DNA of 64,000 bases from Trebonia sp963836195 (GCA_963836195.1 CAWIIX010000015.1:124001-188000), one strand, 5' to 3'. Numbered from the stretch's first letter, positions 24,039 to 32,690 are shown. The notes: generated by a model from the letters alone, not told the origin. Made by a program: numbers and translations.

Positions 24039-24839
24039 TTACAGCACCCTGATGGGATCTCCGCGCCGGACCGGCCCACCGGCGATGACCTCGGCGTAGA
24101 CGCCGACCTCGGCGTTGTTGTGCTGGGCGGCGGTGCGCAGGATTCCGGAATCCTTGGGCAGGTCGCCCTGCGGAAGCGTGGTCATGACACAGCGGCCAGT
24201 CGCCATCGTCACTCGCAGGCGGACGTGCTCGCCAACGGCGATCTCGTGTCCCACCCAGTCGTTCTCGACGAAGCCGGTCGCGTCCGGCCCGGTGGCGACG
24301 ATGATGTTCGGCCGGAACCGGCGGGGCTCGAACCTGCCCTCCGGATAGATGGACCGCAGCCGGTCGAGCGTCGCCGTGGTCACCAGGTGAACGACAGCCG
24401 CGTCGAAGAACGTCCCCGCGGGCAGGTCGAACGACGCCACCTCGTCGTCGTCGATCACGTACTCCTCGGCGGTCGCCTCCGCCAGCGCCGCGGACATGGT
24501 GACCTCGCGGGCGAGAGCCTCGGACAGCAGCTTCGGCAGATCGGCCTCGTCCGTGGTGGCAGACGCGCCGCCCGGCGTGGTGACCCGAACGGCGGGCAGG
24601 GCCAAGCCGGCGCGCGGCGGCTCCGTGTACGCGGCGCGGAAGTAGAGGAATCCCGGCCACTTGCGGGGGTTCTTGGCCCCCGCGACCTTTCCGGTCGCCC
24701 GGTCGATGACGGCGAACTGCCGGTCGCCAAGCAGTCCGCCCGCCGTGATGTCGGCGACGTTGAGCTCCTCCCCTTGCATCGATTTCACGGGATAACGCCA
24801 CAGCGTGGCGACGGAGTACTCAACCTTTGCGCTCGTCAT
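24039..24839 (-). CDS. MOSC-domain protein (YcbX/mARC-like)
   Basis: The 266-residue protein has a MOSC N-terminal barrel (WRYPVKSMQGEELNVADITAGGLLGDRQFAVID) and a MOSC core with RFRPNIIVATG, GFVENDWVGHEIAVG and GRCVMTTLPQGDLPKD, containing the conserved Cys that ligates molybdenum in mARC-type enzymes. Such proteins reduce N-hydroxylated substrates or handle Moco sulfur. ATG 24839 begins MTSAKVEYSVATLW; a longer frame upstream is shadow. It is convergent with the L subunit (4-base gap) and lies within the molybdoenzyme region. Confidence 0.88.
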   Translation of the reverse strand: MTSAKVEYSVATLWRYPVKSMQGEELNVADITAGGLLGDRQFAVIDRATGKVAGAKNPRKWPGFLYFRAAYTEPPRAGLALPAVRVTTPGGASATTDEADLPKLLSEALAREVTMSAALAEATAEEYVIDDDEVASFDLPAGTFFDAAVVHLVTTATLDRLRSIYPEGRFEPRRFRPNIIVATGPDATGFVENDWVGHEIAVGEHVRLRVTMATGRCVMTTLPQGDLPKDSGILRTAAQHNNAEVGVYAEVIAGGPVRRGDPIRVL

Positions 24840-24862
24840 GTGTCCAGGGAACACCGACATGA

Positions 24863-24888
24863 TGACGGCCGCAAGCGTCCGGCCGTCA
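24863..24888. terminator. 9-bp stem-loop between the MoaD-like and MOSC genes
   Basis: TGACGGCCG (24863-24871) pairs exactly with CGGCCGTCA (24880-24888) around an 8-base loop. It lies just downstream of the MoaD-like stop on the minus strand and would be a factor-assisted terminator for the Asp-box/MoaD operon. No T-tract is present. Confidence 0.45.
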
Positions 24889-24906
24889 GACGGCGTAAAC
24901 ACCTCA

Positions 24907-25203
24907 TTAACCGCCGGCCATCGCCCCGACGATGAGGTAGGGCTCGATTCCGCCCACAACCGGCTCGGGCAGCGGGGTGTCGGGCGGCTCGTGGGACAGG
25001 TCGACCTCGCAGGCGAAGAACCGGATGAACGCGCGTCGCTGGCCGCCGCCGTGCGCGCGGATGGTCCCGCGCAGCGCCGGGTAGCGGGCCTCAAGCTCAT
25101 CGAGCACCGACCGCTGCGTGACCGGTCCGACGATATCCAGGCGCACCTCGCCATCGATGCGGGCCAGGGCGCGCAGGTGCGAGGGCAGGATCACCCGGAT
25201 CAT
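24907..25203 (-). CDS. MoaD/ThiS-family ubiquitin-like protein
   Basis: The 98-residue protein begins MIRVILPSHLRALARIDGEV and contains SVLDELEARYPALRGTI, a beta-grasp core, then ends in GAMAGG with the C-terminal Gly-Gly that is adenylated or thiocarboxylated in MoaD and ThiS. It overlaps the Asp-box gene by ATGA (25200-25203). It could serve molybdopterin synthesis or be a dedicated sulfur carrier for the neighbouring system; no MoaE or E1 enzyme is adjacent. Confidence 0.82.
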   Translation of the reverse strand: MIRVILPSHLRALARIDGEVRLDIVGPVTQRSVLDELEARYPALRGTIRAHGGGQRRAFIRFFACEVDLSHEPPDTPLPEPVVGGIEPYLIVGAMAGG

Positions 25204-26315
25204 GGCAGCGTCTGGACCTCGACCGACAGCACGGCGGGGAGATCGCGGACGATCGGCGCCCAGCTGTCGCCGGAGTCGGCCGAGGCGTAGATCTGGCCGC
25301 CGGTCGTGCCGAAGTAGACGCCGCAGGAGTCCAGCGAGTCCACGGCCATCGCGTCGCGCAGGACGTTGACGTAGCAGTGTTCCTGCGGCAGCCCCCTGGT
25401 CAGCGGCTCCCAGTCGTCGCCGCCGGTTCTGCTCCGGTACACTCGCAGCTTCCCCTCGGGCGGGAAGTGCTCGGCGTCGCTGGTGATCGGGACCACGTAG
25501 ACCGTCTCCGGTTCGTGGGCGTGCACGTCGATCGGGAACCCGAAGTCGGTGGGCAGGTTCCCGCTGATCTCATGCCACGACTCGCCGCCGTCGTCGCTGC
25601 GCATCACGTCCCAGTGCTTCTGCATGAACAGGACCTGCGGCCGGGCCGGGTGCATCGCGATCCGGTGGACGCAGTGCCCGACCTCGGCGTCCGGGTCGGG
25701 GATGCCCTCGGACTTCAGGCCGCGGTTGATCGGGCGCCAACTCTCGCCTGCGTCGTCGGAACGGAACGCGCCCGCGGCGGAGATCGCGGCGAACATCCGG
25801 CCCGGCGCCGACGGGTCGAGCAGGATCGTGTGCAGGCACATCCCGCCCGCGCCGGGCTGCCACGACGAACCGGTGTCATGGCCGCGCAAAGCGGGCAGTT
25901 CCTGCCAGCTGTGGCCGCCGTCGGCCGACCTGAACAGCCCGGCGTCCTCGACTCCGGCCCAGACCGTGTCCGGGTCATCAAGCGACGGCTCGAGGTGCCA
26001 GACTCGCTCGAACTCCCAGGGATGGGGGGTGCCGTCGTACCACTGGTGGGTGCCGGGGATGCCGTCGTAGGCGAACTGGTTGCCCATCGGCTGCCAGGTC
26101 CTACCGCCGTCGTCGGAACGCTGGATCACCTGTCCCGACCAGCCGCTTGACTGCGACGCGTACAGCCGGTCCGGATCGGCGGGCGACCCCTTCAGGTGGT
26201 AGACCTCCCAGCCTGAAAAGTGCGGTCCGCTGACGTCCCACCGCTTGCGGTGCCCGTCCGAGGTCAGCACGAAGGCGCCCTTGCGCGTACCCGCTAGCAC
26301 TCGCACTCCAGTCAT
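25200..26315 (-). CDS. Asp-box (BNR) repeat beta-propeller protein
   Basis: The protein, about 371 residues, contains six Asp-box turns spread along it: SDDGGRTW, SADGGHSW, SDDAGESW, SDDGGESW, SRTGGDDW and SADSGDSW, diagnostic of a sialidase-like or VPS10-like beta propeller. It lacks the RIP motif and the arginine triad expected of true sialidases, and no signal peptide is evident. ATG 26315 is preferred with AAGGG upstream; GTG 26324 is alternative. It is coupled to the MoaD-like gene. This pair recurs in actinomycetes and other phyla with no assigned role. Confidence 0.82.
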   Translation of the reverse strand: MTGVRVLAGTRKGAFVLTSDGHRKRWDVSGPHFSGWEVYHLKGSPADPDRLYASQSSGWSGQVIQRSDDGGRTWQPMGNQFAYDGIPGTHQWYDGTPHPWEFERVWHLEPSLDDPDTVWAGVEDAGLFRSADGGHSWQELPALRGHDTGSSWQPGAGGMCLHTILLDPSAPGRMFAAISAAGAFRSDDAGESWRPINRGLKSEGIPDPDAEVGHCVHRIAMHPARPQVLFMQKHWDVMRSDDGGESWHEISGNLPTDFGFPIDVHAHEPETVYVVPITSDAEHFPPEGKLRVYRSRTGGDDWEPLTRGLPQEHCYVNVLRDAMAVDSLDSCGVYFGTTGGQIYASADSGDSWAPIVRDLPAVLSVEVQTLP

Positions 26316-26463
26316 CGCTACCACCCTTCGCCGTTACGCACGGACTATCACAGGCCGCCGACATTCTGACGGTGGAACGCCGGGAAATTCATCGCAGTGG
26401 ACGCCAATCGACCGGAAAGTACCCGTTAGGACTGATACGGCAACGCTTCCGACTAGGAGCCAA

Positions 26464-26506
26464 GGCCGCAACCGCTAATTTACCGGCGCAATCATTAGTT
26501 GCGGCC
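26464..26506. promoter_or_regulatory. Bulged stem-loop in the leader region of molybdenum hydroxylase operon 2
   Basis: GGCCGCAA (26464-26471) pairs with TTGCGGCC (26499-26506), and CTAAT (26475-26479) with ATTAG (26494-26498). There is a 3-base bulge on the left and a 14-base loop. It occupies the 317-base gap between the divergent Asp-box gene and the S subunit at 26633. The rest of the gap shows no ORF. It may be an operator or a structured 5' leader. Confidence 0.5.
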
Positions 26507-26632
26507 GATTGCATTCGGCGGTGAATCCGCATCGTGAATGAAATAGCGCCCCGGTTTGGTACTGGCGTAACGGTGCCTGGAGTTCTACGTTGGCCGAAGG
26601 AGTGCGTCCTGTTCGCGAGGGAGGGAAATCGC

Positions 26633-27103
26633 GTGGCAGAGGTTACCGTCAGCGTCGATGGGGTGAAGTACTCGGATCACGTCGAGCCCCGGTTGCTGCT
26701 TGTTCACTATCTCAGGGAAGTCGTCGGCAAGACGGGCACGCCCGTCGGATGCGACACGTCGAACTGCGGCGCGTGCACCGTGCTGTTGAACGGAGAGTCG
26801 GTCAAGAGCTGCGCGGTCCTGACCGTGCAGGCCGATGGCGGTGAGGTCACCACGATCGAGGGCATGGCGACGGACGCCGGCCTGCACCCGCTGCAGCAGG
26901 CCTTCCACGAGGAGCACGCGCTTCAGTGCGGGTACTGCACGCCCGGGATGATCATGGCGGCGTCGGATCTGCTGCGGGAGAATCCGCACCCGAGCGACGA
27001 GGAGATCCGCGAGGGGCTCGAGGGCAACCTGTGCCGGTGCACGGGCTATGAAAACATCGTGCGCGCCGTGCGGCGCGCCGCCCAGGCGGGAGCGAGCGCG
27101 TGA
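26633..27103 (+). CDS. Molybdenum hydroxylase [2Fe-2S] subunit (CoxS-like), operon 2
   Basis: The 156-residue protein has VGCDTSNCGACTVLLNG, a Cys at VKSCAV, LQCGYCTPGMIMAA and NLCRCTGYENIV, ligating two [2Fe-2S] clusters. GTG 26633 is preceded by GAGGGAGG, so upstream in-frame starts were rejected. It overlaps the L subunit by GTGA at 27100-27103. It heads the order S-L-M, typical of form II CoxL-type operons. Confidence 0.93.
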   Translation: MAEVTVSVDGVKYSDHVEPRLLLVHYLREVVGKTGTPVGCDTSNCGACTVLLNGESVKSCAVLTVQADGGEVTTIEGMATDAGLHPLQQAFHEEHALQCGYCTPGMIMAASDLLRENPHPSDEEIREGLEGNLCRCTGYENIVRAVRRAAQAGASA

Positions 27104-29553
27104 CTGCGGAGACCGAGACGGCCGCCGCGCCGACCGCAGAGTTCGGTCGCGCGCGGCTGCGCAAGGAAGACGAGCGGCTCATCACCGGCCAGACCAACTG
27201 GACCGACAACATCAGGCTGCCGGGCATGCTGCACGTGGCGTTCCTGCGGAGCCCGTACGCGCACGCCCGGATCACCTCGGTCAACGTCAGCGCCGCGCGG
27301 AGCGAGCCCGGGGTCATCGCGGCCTACTCCGGTGCGGACTTCGCCGCCGAGCAGGGCAGCCTGCCCTGCGCCTGGCCGGTCACGCCGGACATCGTCATCC
27401 CCGCTCACCCGCCGATGGCGGTCGACGAGGTGCGCTACGTCGGCGAGGCCGTCGCCTGCGTGGTGGCCCGCGACCGTTACGCCGCAGCCGACGCCCTGGC
27501 CGCCATCGAGATCGACTACGAGCCGCTCCCGCCGGTACTCGACATCAGGACCGCCCTGCAGGACGACTCGCCGAAGGTCCACGAGGCCGGCAACAAGAGC
27601 TTCGTCTGGCCCTTCGCGCAAGGTGATATGGAAGCGGCCTTCAGCGACGCGCCGGTGGTGCTTGAGCGGTACTACCGCCAGCAGCGGCTGATCCCGGCCG
27701 CGATGGAGCCGCGGTCGGTGGTCTGCTCGTGCGTCGGCGGGGAGTTCACGCTCTGGTCGGCGACCCAGATCCCGCACGTGCTGCGGGTGATGCTCGCCCT
27801 CGTCACTGGCATTCCGGAGCAGAACCTCCGGGTCATCGCGCCCGACGTCGGCGGCGGCTTCGGATCCAAGCTGCAGGTCACGGCAGAAGAGGTGCTGGCC
27901 GTCCTGATCGCCCGCAAGCTCGGCCGACCGGTCAAGTGGACCGAGACCCGCAGCGAAGGCAACATGACCGTGCATCACGGCCGCGACCAGTGGCAGAAGA
28001 TCACGATCGCAGCCGACGCCGACGGCCGGATCCGCGGGCTCGACGTCGACCTGCTGGCCGACATGGGCGCCTACCTCATGCTGGTCACCCCCGGGGTGCC
28101 GCTGCTCGGGGCCTTCATGTATCCGGCCATTTACAAGATGGACGCCTACTCGTTCAAGTGCACCGGGGTCTTCACCACCAAGATGCCAACCGACGCCTAC
28201 CGGGGCGCGGGGCGGCCCGAGGCCACCTTCGCCATCGAGCGGATCATGGACGAGCTGGCGGCGGAGCTTGCCCTCGACCCGCTCAAGCTGCGGGAGCGCA
28301 ACTGGATCAAGCACGATGAGTTCCCGTACACGACCATCGCCGGCCTGACCTACGACTCGGGCAACTACGAGGCGGCCACGGCCAAGGCCAAGGAGCTGTT
28401 CGACTACGACGGGCTCCGGCTAGAGCAGCAGCGGCGGCGGACTAACAACGACCCCGTGCAGCTCGGCATCGGCGTGTCCACCTTCACCGAGATGTGCGGC
28501 CTGGCGCCCTCACGGGTGCTCGGCTCACTGGCCTACGGCGCCGGCGGCTGGGAGCAGGCGTCGATCCGGATGCTGCCCACCGGCAAGGTCGAGGTCGTCA
28601 CCGGATCGAGCGCGCACGGACAGGGACACGAGACGGCGTGGAGCCAGATCGTGGCCGACCAGCTCGGCGTCCCGTTCGAGGACATCCGTGTCCTGCACGG
28701 CGACACCCAGGTCTCGCCGAAAGGCATGGACACCTACGGCTCGCGCTCCCTGGCCGTCGGCGGCATGGCCCTGGTCTCGGCCTGCGACAAGGTAGTCGAG
28801 AAGGCCAGGGTGATCGCGGCGGCGACGCTCGAGGCGTCGGCGGACGACCTGGAATGGGTACCGGGCCGTTTCGAGGTCCGCGGCGACCCGGATAAGAGGG
28901 TCACGATCGCCGAGATTGCGCTGGCCGCGTTCGCCGCGCACAATCTCCCCGACGGCGTGGAGCCGACCATCGACGCCGACGCCACCTACGATCCGGACAA
29001 CTTCTCCTTCCCGCATGGCACTCACCTGTGCGCGACCGAAGTTGACACCGAGACCGGCTTCGTCACGATTCGCTCGTACGTCTGCGTCGACGACATCGGG
29101 ACCGTGGTCAACCCGCTCATCGTCGAGGGCCAGGTCCATGGCGGTCTGGCGCAGGGCATCGCGCAGGCGCTGTACGAGGAGGCCGTCTACGACGACGAAG
29201 GCAACCTGGTCACCTCCACGCTGGCCGACTACCTGGTCCCGTCGGCCGCCGACCTGCCGTCCTATGTCACCGGCCGGACGGAGAGCCGGGCCGCTAACCG
29301 CCTCGGGGTCAAGGGCGTCGGCGAGGCGGGCACGATCGCATCGACGCCCGCCGTCGTCAACGCCATCATCGACGCGCTCCGTCCCTACGGCGTCAGCGAC
29401 GTCACGATGCCGTGCACCCCCGAGCGGGTGTGGCGCGCCATCCAGGTTGCTCAGGGCAAACAGACGGGCAGCGCGGCCGAGCAGCACGCGGCCCGGCAGA
29501 GCGACCAGACCCAGGGCAACAGCCCGCAGGGCAGAGACGGAGGCGAGGCATGA
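27100..29553 (+). CDS. Molybdenum hydroxylase large subunit (form II CoxL / aldehyde oxidase type)
   Basis: The 817-residue catalytic subunit has FGRARLRKEDERLITGQTNW, the pterin-binding DVGGGFGSKLQ, AYRGAGRPEATFAIERI near residue 364 (the form II signature), GSSAHGQGHETAWSQIVADQLG, and VKGVGEAGTIASTPAVVNAI with the catalytic Glu near residue 740. Form II enzymes oxidise aldehydes, purines or aromatic N-heterocycles; CO activity is not supported by the loop. A 50-residue Gln/Ala-rich tail after PERVWRAIQVAQG is unusual. It overlaps M by ATGA. Confidence 0.92.
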   Translation: MTAETETAAAPTAEFGRARLRKEDERLITGQTNWTDNIRLPGMLHVAFLRSPYAHARITSVNVSAARSEPGVIAAYSGADFAAEQGSLPCAWPVTPDIVIPAHPPMAVDEVRYVGEAVACVVARDRYAAADALAAIEIDYEPLPPVLDIRTALQDDSPKVHEAGNKSFVWPFAQGDMEAAFSDAPVVLERYYRQQRLIPAAMEPRSVVCSCVGGEFTLWSATQIPHVLRVMLALVTGIPEQNLRVIAPDVGGGFGSKLQVTAEEVLAVLIARKLGRPVKWTETRSEGNMTVHHGRDQWQKITIAADADGRIRGLDVDLLADMGAYLMLVTPGVPLLGAFMYPAIYKMDAYSFKCTGVFTTKMPTDAYRGAGRPEATFAIERIMDELAAELALDPLKLRERNWIKHDEFPYTTIAGLTYDSGNYEAATAKAKELFDYDGLRLEQQRRRTNNDPVQLGIGVSTFTEMCGLAPSRVLGSLAYGAGGWEQASIRMLPTGKVEVVTGSSAHGQGHETAWSQIVADQLGVPFEDIRVLHGDTQVSPKGMDTYGSRSLAVGGMALVSACDKVVEKARVIAAATLEASADDLEWVPGRFEVRGDPDKRVTIAEIALAAFAAHNLPDGVEPTIDADATYDPDNFSFPHGTHLCATEVDTETGFVTIRSYVCVDDIGTVVNPLIVEGQVHGGLAQGIAQALYEEAVYDDEGNLVTSTLADYLVPSAADLPSYVTGRTESRAANRLGVKGVGEAGTIASTPAVVNAIIDALRPYGVSDVTMPCTPERVWRAIQVAQGKQTGSAAEQHAARQSDQTQGNSPQGRDGGEA

Positions 29554-30407
29554 TCCCGGCCAAGTTCGACTACGTTCGCCCCGGCTCGCTGGCCGAGGCG
29601 GTCAGCGCCCTGGCGGGCGGCGGTGACGACGCAAAGGTGATCGCGGGTGGTCAGAGCCTGCTGCCGCTGCTGCGGCTGCGGCTCTCCTTCCCTGAACTGC
29701 TGGTCGATGTCGGCGGCCTCGACCAGCTGAGCGGGGTCACCGACGTCGGGGACGCACTGCTCATCGGCGCGCGGACTACGCACTACCAACTCGTCCACGA
29801 CCCGCTCATCGCCGAGCACTGCGGCCTGCTGGCGGAGGCCGCCGCGACCGTGGCCGATCCCGCGGTCCGGCACCGCGGCACCCTCGGCGGCGCCCTGGCG
29901 CACTGCGACGCAGCCGGTGACCTGCCCGCCGTGGCCCTGGCGCTCGACGCCACCCTGATCGCGCAGGGGCCGGGCGGCGAGCGCGAGATCCCTGCCTCTG
30001 AATTCTTCGTGGACTACCTCACCTCGAGCCTGGGAACCGACGAGATCCTGACCGGCATCCGAGTGCCCAAGCTCGGACCAGGCTGGGGTTTCCGCTACGA
30101 GAAGTTCCACCGCACGGCGCAGTCGTGGGCGACCGTCGGCGTTGCCGCCCTCGTGCGCAGGTCCAACGGATCGGTCGCGGAGGCGAGGATCGGGCTCACG
30201 AACATGGGATCGGTGCCGGTTCGGGCCTCGGCGGCGGAAAGAGCCGCAGCCGGCGCGGACGCCAGCCGGGATGCGCTCCGCGCCGCCGCCGCACACGCGG
30301 ACGAGGGCACGAATCCGCCTGCCGACCTGCACGGGGCGCCGGACTACCGGCGGCACCTGGCCCGCATCCTGACCGGGAGGGCGCTGGCCGCAGCCGCGGG
30401 AATCTGA
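29550..30407 (+). CDS. Molybdenum hydroxylase FAD subunit (CoxM-like), operon 2
   Basis: The 285-residue protein has IAGGQSLLPLLRLRLSFPE near residue 32 and HRGTLGGALAHCDAAGDLPA near residue 110, the two FAD pyrophosphate loops, and the C-terminal domain ending PADLHGAPDYRRHLARIL. It is about 45% similar by eye to the operon 1 subunit, so the two operons are paralogous rather than a recent duplication. ATG 29550 overlaps the L stop. PadR follows after 9 bases. Confidence 0.92.
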   Translation: MIPAKFDYVRPGSLAEAVSALAGGGDDAKVIAGGQSLLPLLRLRLSFPELLVDVGGLDQLSGVTDVGDALLIGARTTHYQLVHDPLIAEHCGLLAEAAATVADPAVRHRGTLGGALAHCDAAGDLPAVALALDATLIAQGPGGEREIPASEFFVDYLTSSLGTDEILTGIRVPKLGPGWGFRYEKFHRTAQSWATVGVAALVRRSNGSVAEARIGLTNMGSVPVRASAAERAAAGADASRDALRAAAAHADEGTNPPADLHGAPDYRRHLARILTGRALAAAAGI

Positions 30408-30416
30408 GCCTGAGTC

Positions 30417-30857
30417 ATGGCCATCGCTGCCGATCAGCGAGCTGACGACGAGCACGACGAACACGGCGAGAACCGGGCCACCGGCGAGCGGAGGCTGTCG
30501 CTGGCCGAAGGCCTGGTGGTGTGCCTCGTCAGCGAGGGGCCGACCTACGGCCTTACTCTGGCCGGGCAGCTAGCACCCGATGGCAGCCTCGGCCAGATCT
30601 GGTCGGTTCCCAAGGCGATGGTCTACGACACGCTGCAGCAGTTGGAGCTGCTTGGCCTGATCCGGATGACAGGAGAATTTCAGGCCAGCCGGGGCCGAGC
30701 TCGCTCGGTCTGCGAGATCACCCCGGCTGGCCGGGTGGCGGCGGAGGCCTGGCTGAACAGGCCGGTCGATCACGTCAGGGACGTCAGGTCTGAGCTGATG
30801 GTGAAGCTTGCGCTTCACGACCGGGTTCGAGCGCACGCTGGTCCTATGGCGGCATGA
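30417..30857 (+). CDS. PadR-family transcriptional regulator, possibly shifted at the 3' end
   Basis: The 146-residue protein has the PadR winged helix: LSLAEGLVVCLVSEGPTYGLTLAGQL, WSVPKAMVYDTLQQLELLGLIRMT and RSVCEITPAGRVAAEAWL. It ends early after SELMVKLALHDRVRAHAG. Deleting one G at about 30822-30824 would continue as FERTLVLWRHEAMTATVQFL, a better helix for the family, so a +1 indel is suspected. Nine bases separate it from the FAD subunit, suggesting it is co-transcribed with and regulates operon 2. Confidence 0.75.
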   Translation: MAIAADQRADDEHDEHGENRATGERRLSLAEGLVVCLVSEGPTYGLTLAGQLAPDGSLGQIWSVPKAMVYDTLQQLELLGLIRMTGEFQASRGRARSVCEITPAGRVAAEAWLNRPVDHVRDVRSELMVKLALHDRVRAHAGPMAA

Positions 30858-30925
30858 AGCGATGACGGCCACGGTGCAGTTCCTGACGGTTCTGGCAGCG
30901 CGCCGACGTCGGCCGCCGGCCCGTG

Positions 30926-31171
30926 TCAGCCGAGCGAGGCCAGCCCCATCAGGTCTACGCAGGTCCGGTCGTGAATCGTGACGAACACCATCAGCACGTT
31001 GTCGCATGACGGACACCGGACGACCGTGCCGGGCGCGTGCGCATAGACCGCAAGCTCGCCGACTTGGCGCGCGCTGCCGCAGCTTCCGCAGACGCTCACG
31101 GTGGTGGTCATCTCGGCGTCGAAGACCTCGCGCAGCAGGCCACCGATCGCGTTCCCGTCGACTGCATCCAT
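30926..31171 (-). CDS. DUF6510-family zinc-ribbon-like small protein
   Basis: The 81-residue protein has two Cys pairs, VCGSCG and RCPSCD, in a DUF6510 context (MDAVDGNAIGGLLREVF, VYAHAPGTVVRCPSC, CVDLMGLASLG). The Cys4 set suggests a zinc ribbon. It is encoded directly after, and in overlap (TGATG) with, the flavin reductase gene. DUF6510 proteins usually accompany this sulfite-oxidase-like operon and may be assembly or electron-transfer factors. Confidence 0.75.
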   Translation of the reverse strand: MDAVDGNAIGGLLREVFDAEMTTTVSVCGSCGSARQVGELAVYAHAPGTVVRCPSCDNVLMVFVTIHDRTCVDLMGLASLG

Positions 31172-31914
31172 CAGGTTCCCCCCGTTCCCCCGAACCGTTC
31201 GGTCTTCACGCGCTGCGGCTGGTAGCCGGACTGCACCAAGGCCTGCGAGGCTGCCTCGACGAAGCTGGTCGGACCGCACACGTAGGCAAGCGGCATCATG
31301 CTGGCCGACCACGCGACCTCCGCCAGCAGGCCCGCATCGACGCGCCGCGCGTATCCGGCCCAGCCCGGCGGCTGATGCCGGGTGAGCGTATGGATGACCT
31401 CGACGCCCTCGGCGGGCTTGTCCAGCTCGCCGCGGTAGATGACGTCGTCCAGCGTTCGCGAGGAGTAGAGCAGCCGGACCGGGACGGTGCTGCCGGTGCG
31501 CTCGCGGTGCCGGAGGATGGACCGCAGCGGCACGATGCCCGAGCCGCCGGCCAGCAGCAGGAGCGGGCCGCCGTCCTCGGGCTCCCAGACGAAGTAACCG
31601 CCGATCGGCCCGCGTAGCTCAAGCTCGTCCCCGGCCCGAAGCTCGTCGGTGAGATAGGGCGAGACCTCGCCGTCGTCGAGCCGCTCGACGGTGAGCGCTA
31701 CCGGCTCGCCGGGCGCCGATGCGATCGAGTAGGACCGCTCGGCCACGTAGCCGTCATCGTCGGTCAGCCGGATGTCCACATGCTGCCCGGCCTGATGGCC
31801 AGGCCAGTCCGGGACGTCCAGCATGATCGTGCGCACCGACGAGGTCTCGACCGATACCGCCAGCACCTTCGCGACCTGCCAGGTCAATCGCCCGCGTAGC
31901 GCTGTTCCCGCCAT
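31171..31914 (-). CDS. FAD/NAD(P)-binding oxidoreductase (ferredoxin reductase-like)
   Basis: The 247-residue protein has a flavin domain (QHVDIRLTDDDGYVAERSYSIAS, with RxYS for FAD) and an NAD domain (LLLLAGGSGIVPLRSILRH, VRLLYSSRTLDDVIY, YVCGPTSFVEAASQALV). It lacks a C-terminal [2Fe-2S] domain. It probably passes electrons between NAD(P)H and the partner molybdoenzyme encoded upstream, with which it overlaps by 31 bases. ATG 31914 gives MAGTALRGRLTWQ. Confidence 0.88.
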   Translation of the reverse strand: MAGTALRGRLTWQVAKVLAVSVETSSVRTIMLDVPDWPGHQAGQHVDIRLTDDDGYVAERSYSIASAPGEPVALTVERLDDGEVSPYLTDELRAGDELELRGPIGGYFVWEPEDGGPLLLLAGGSGIVPLRSILRHRERTGSTVPVRLLYSSRTLDDVIYRGELDKPAEGVEVIHTLTRHQPPGWAGYARRVDAGLLAEVAWSASMMPLAYVCGPTSFVEAASQALVQSGYQPQRVKTERFGGTGGT

Positions 31915-32489
31915 GGGTCTCCGTAGATGTGGTAGCCGTAGTTCTCCCAGAAGCCGGGGTCGTCGGTGTCCATGAACTCCAGGCTGCGCACCCACTTGGC
32001 GCTCTTCCAGAAGTACAGGTGCGGGACGAGCAGCCGCGCCGGACCGCCGTGCTCGGGCTCAAGCGGCTGGCCGTCGTAGCCGTAGGCCACCCACGCCTTG
32101 CCGCCGGTGAGGTCTTCCACCGGCAGGTTGGTCGTGTAGCCGCCGTCGCAGTGTGCCATCGCGAACGGGCCATCGTGCCCGGCCAGGTCGAGCAGCGTGT
32201 CGACGGACACGCCCTGCCAGGCCGTGTCGAGCTTGGTCCACTTCGTGACGCAGTGAATGTCGACCGTCACGTCCTCGCTCGGCAGGTCACGGAACTCCGC
32301 CCAGCTCCATGACTTCTGCCGCCCGGGACGGCCGACGGCGAAACTCCAGCGATCGAGGGGCGTGTGCGGGGTCGGGCCGGCCGACAGGACCGGGAAGTCC
32401 TTGGTCACGTACTGGCCCGGCGGGACCCGGCCCGCGTTCTCAGCCGAGTCTTGGCGCCTGCGGTGGAATCCGCGCGAAACAGGGCTCAT
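31884..32489 (-). CDS. Sulfite-oxidase-like molybdopterin protein (Oxidored_molyb)
   Basis: The 201-residue protein carries the sulfite oxidase fold core: SWSWAEFRDLPSEDVTVDIHCVTKWTKLDTAWQGV, with the Cys in DIHCVT as molybdenum ligand, then GYTTNLPVEDL and PHLYFWKSAKWVRSLEFMD. It lacks a haem domain, a dimerisation domain and a Tat signal, so it resembles cytosolic YedY-like short forms. ATG 32489 starts MSPVSRGFHRRRQ. It is first in an operon with a flavin reductase and DUF6510. The substrate is unknown. Confidence 0.88.
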   Translation of the reverse strand: MSPVSRGFHRRRQDSAENAGRVPPGQYVTKDFPVLSAGPTPHTPLDRWSFAVGRPGRQKSWSWAEFRDLPSEDVTVDIHCVTKWTKLDTAWQGVSVDTLLDLAGHDGPFAMAHCDGGYTTNLPVEDLTGGKAWVAYGYDGQPLEPEHGGPARLLVPHLYFWKSAKWVRSLEFMDTDDPGFWENYGYHIYGDPWREQRYAGD

Positions 32490-32690
32490 AAATCCATCCT
32501 CCCGCACCGCCGGAATCGCCTGCAGTCGGGTCCCGGGAAAGGCGCGATGACGGGCGATAAAAGCCATCATCGCCTCTTTGTGAAGTCTCATTGTGACTAC
32601 TGGCGGGTCGCCTCATGGCGTTACCCGGCCCCGGGATTATTCGGCGATAAAGTAGCGTCGCCGGGCGATTGATGCGGCCATCAAGGGGTC

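Noticed and set aside
25200..26315. Sialidase (neuraminidase) call for the Asp-box protein
   Set aside because: Asp boxes alone define the propeller; the FRIP motif and arginine triad were not found.
21695..29553. Aerobic CO dehydrogenase (coxL form I) call for the large subunits
   Set aside because: Neither has the AYRCSFR loop, so CO oxidation is not supported.
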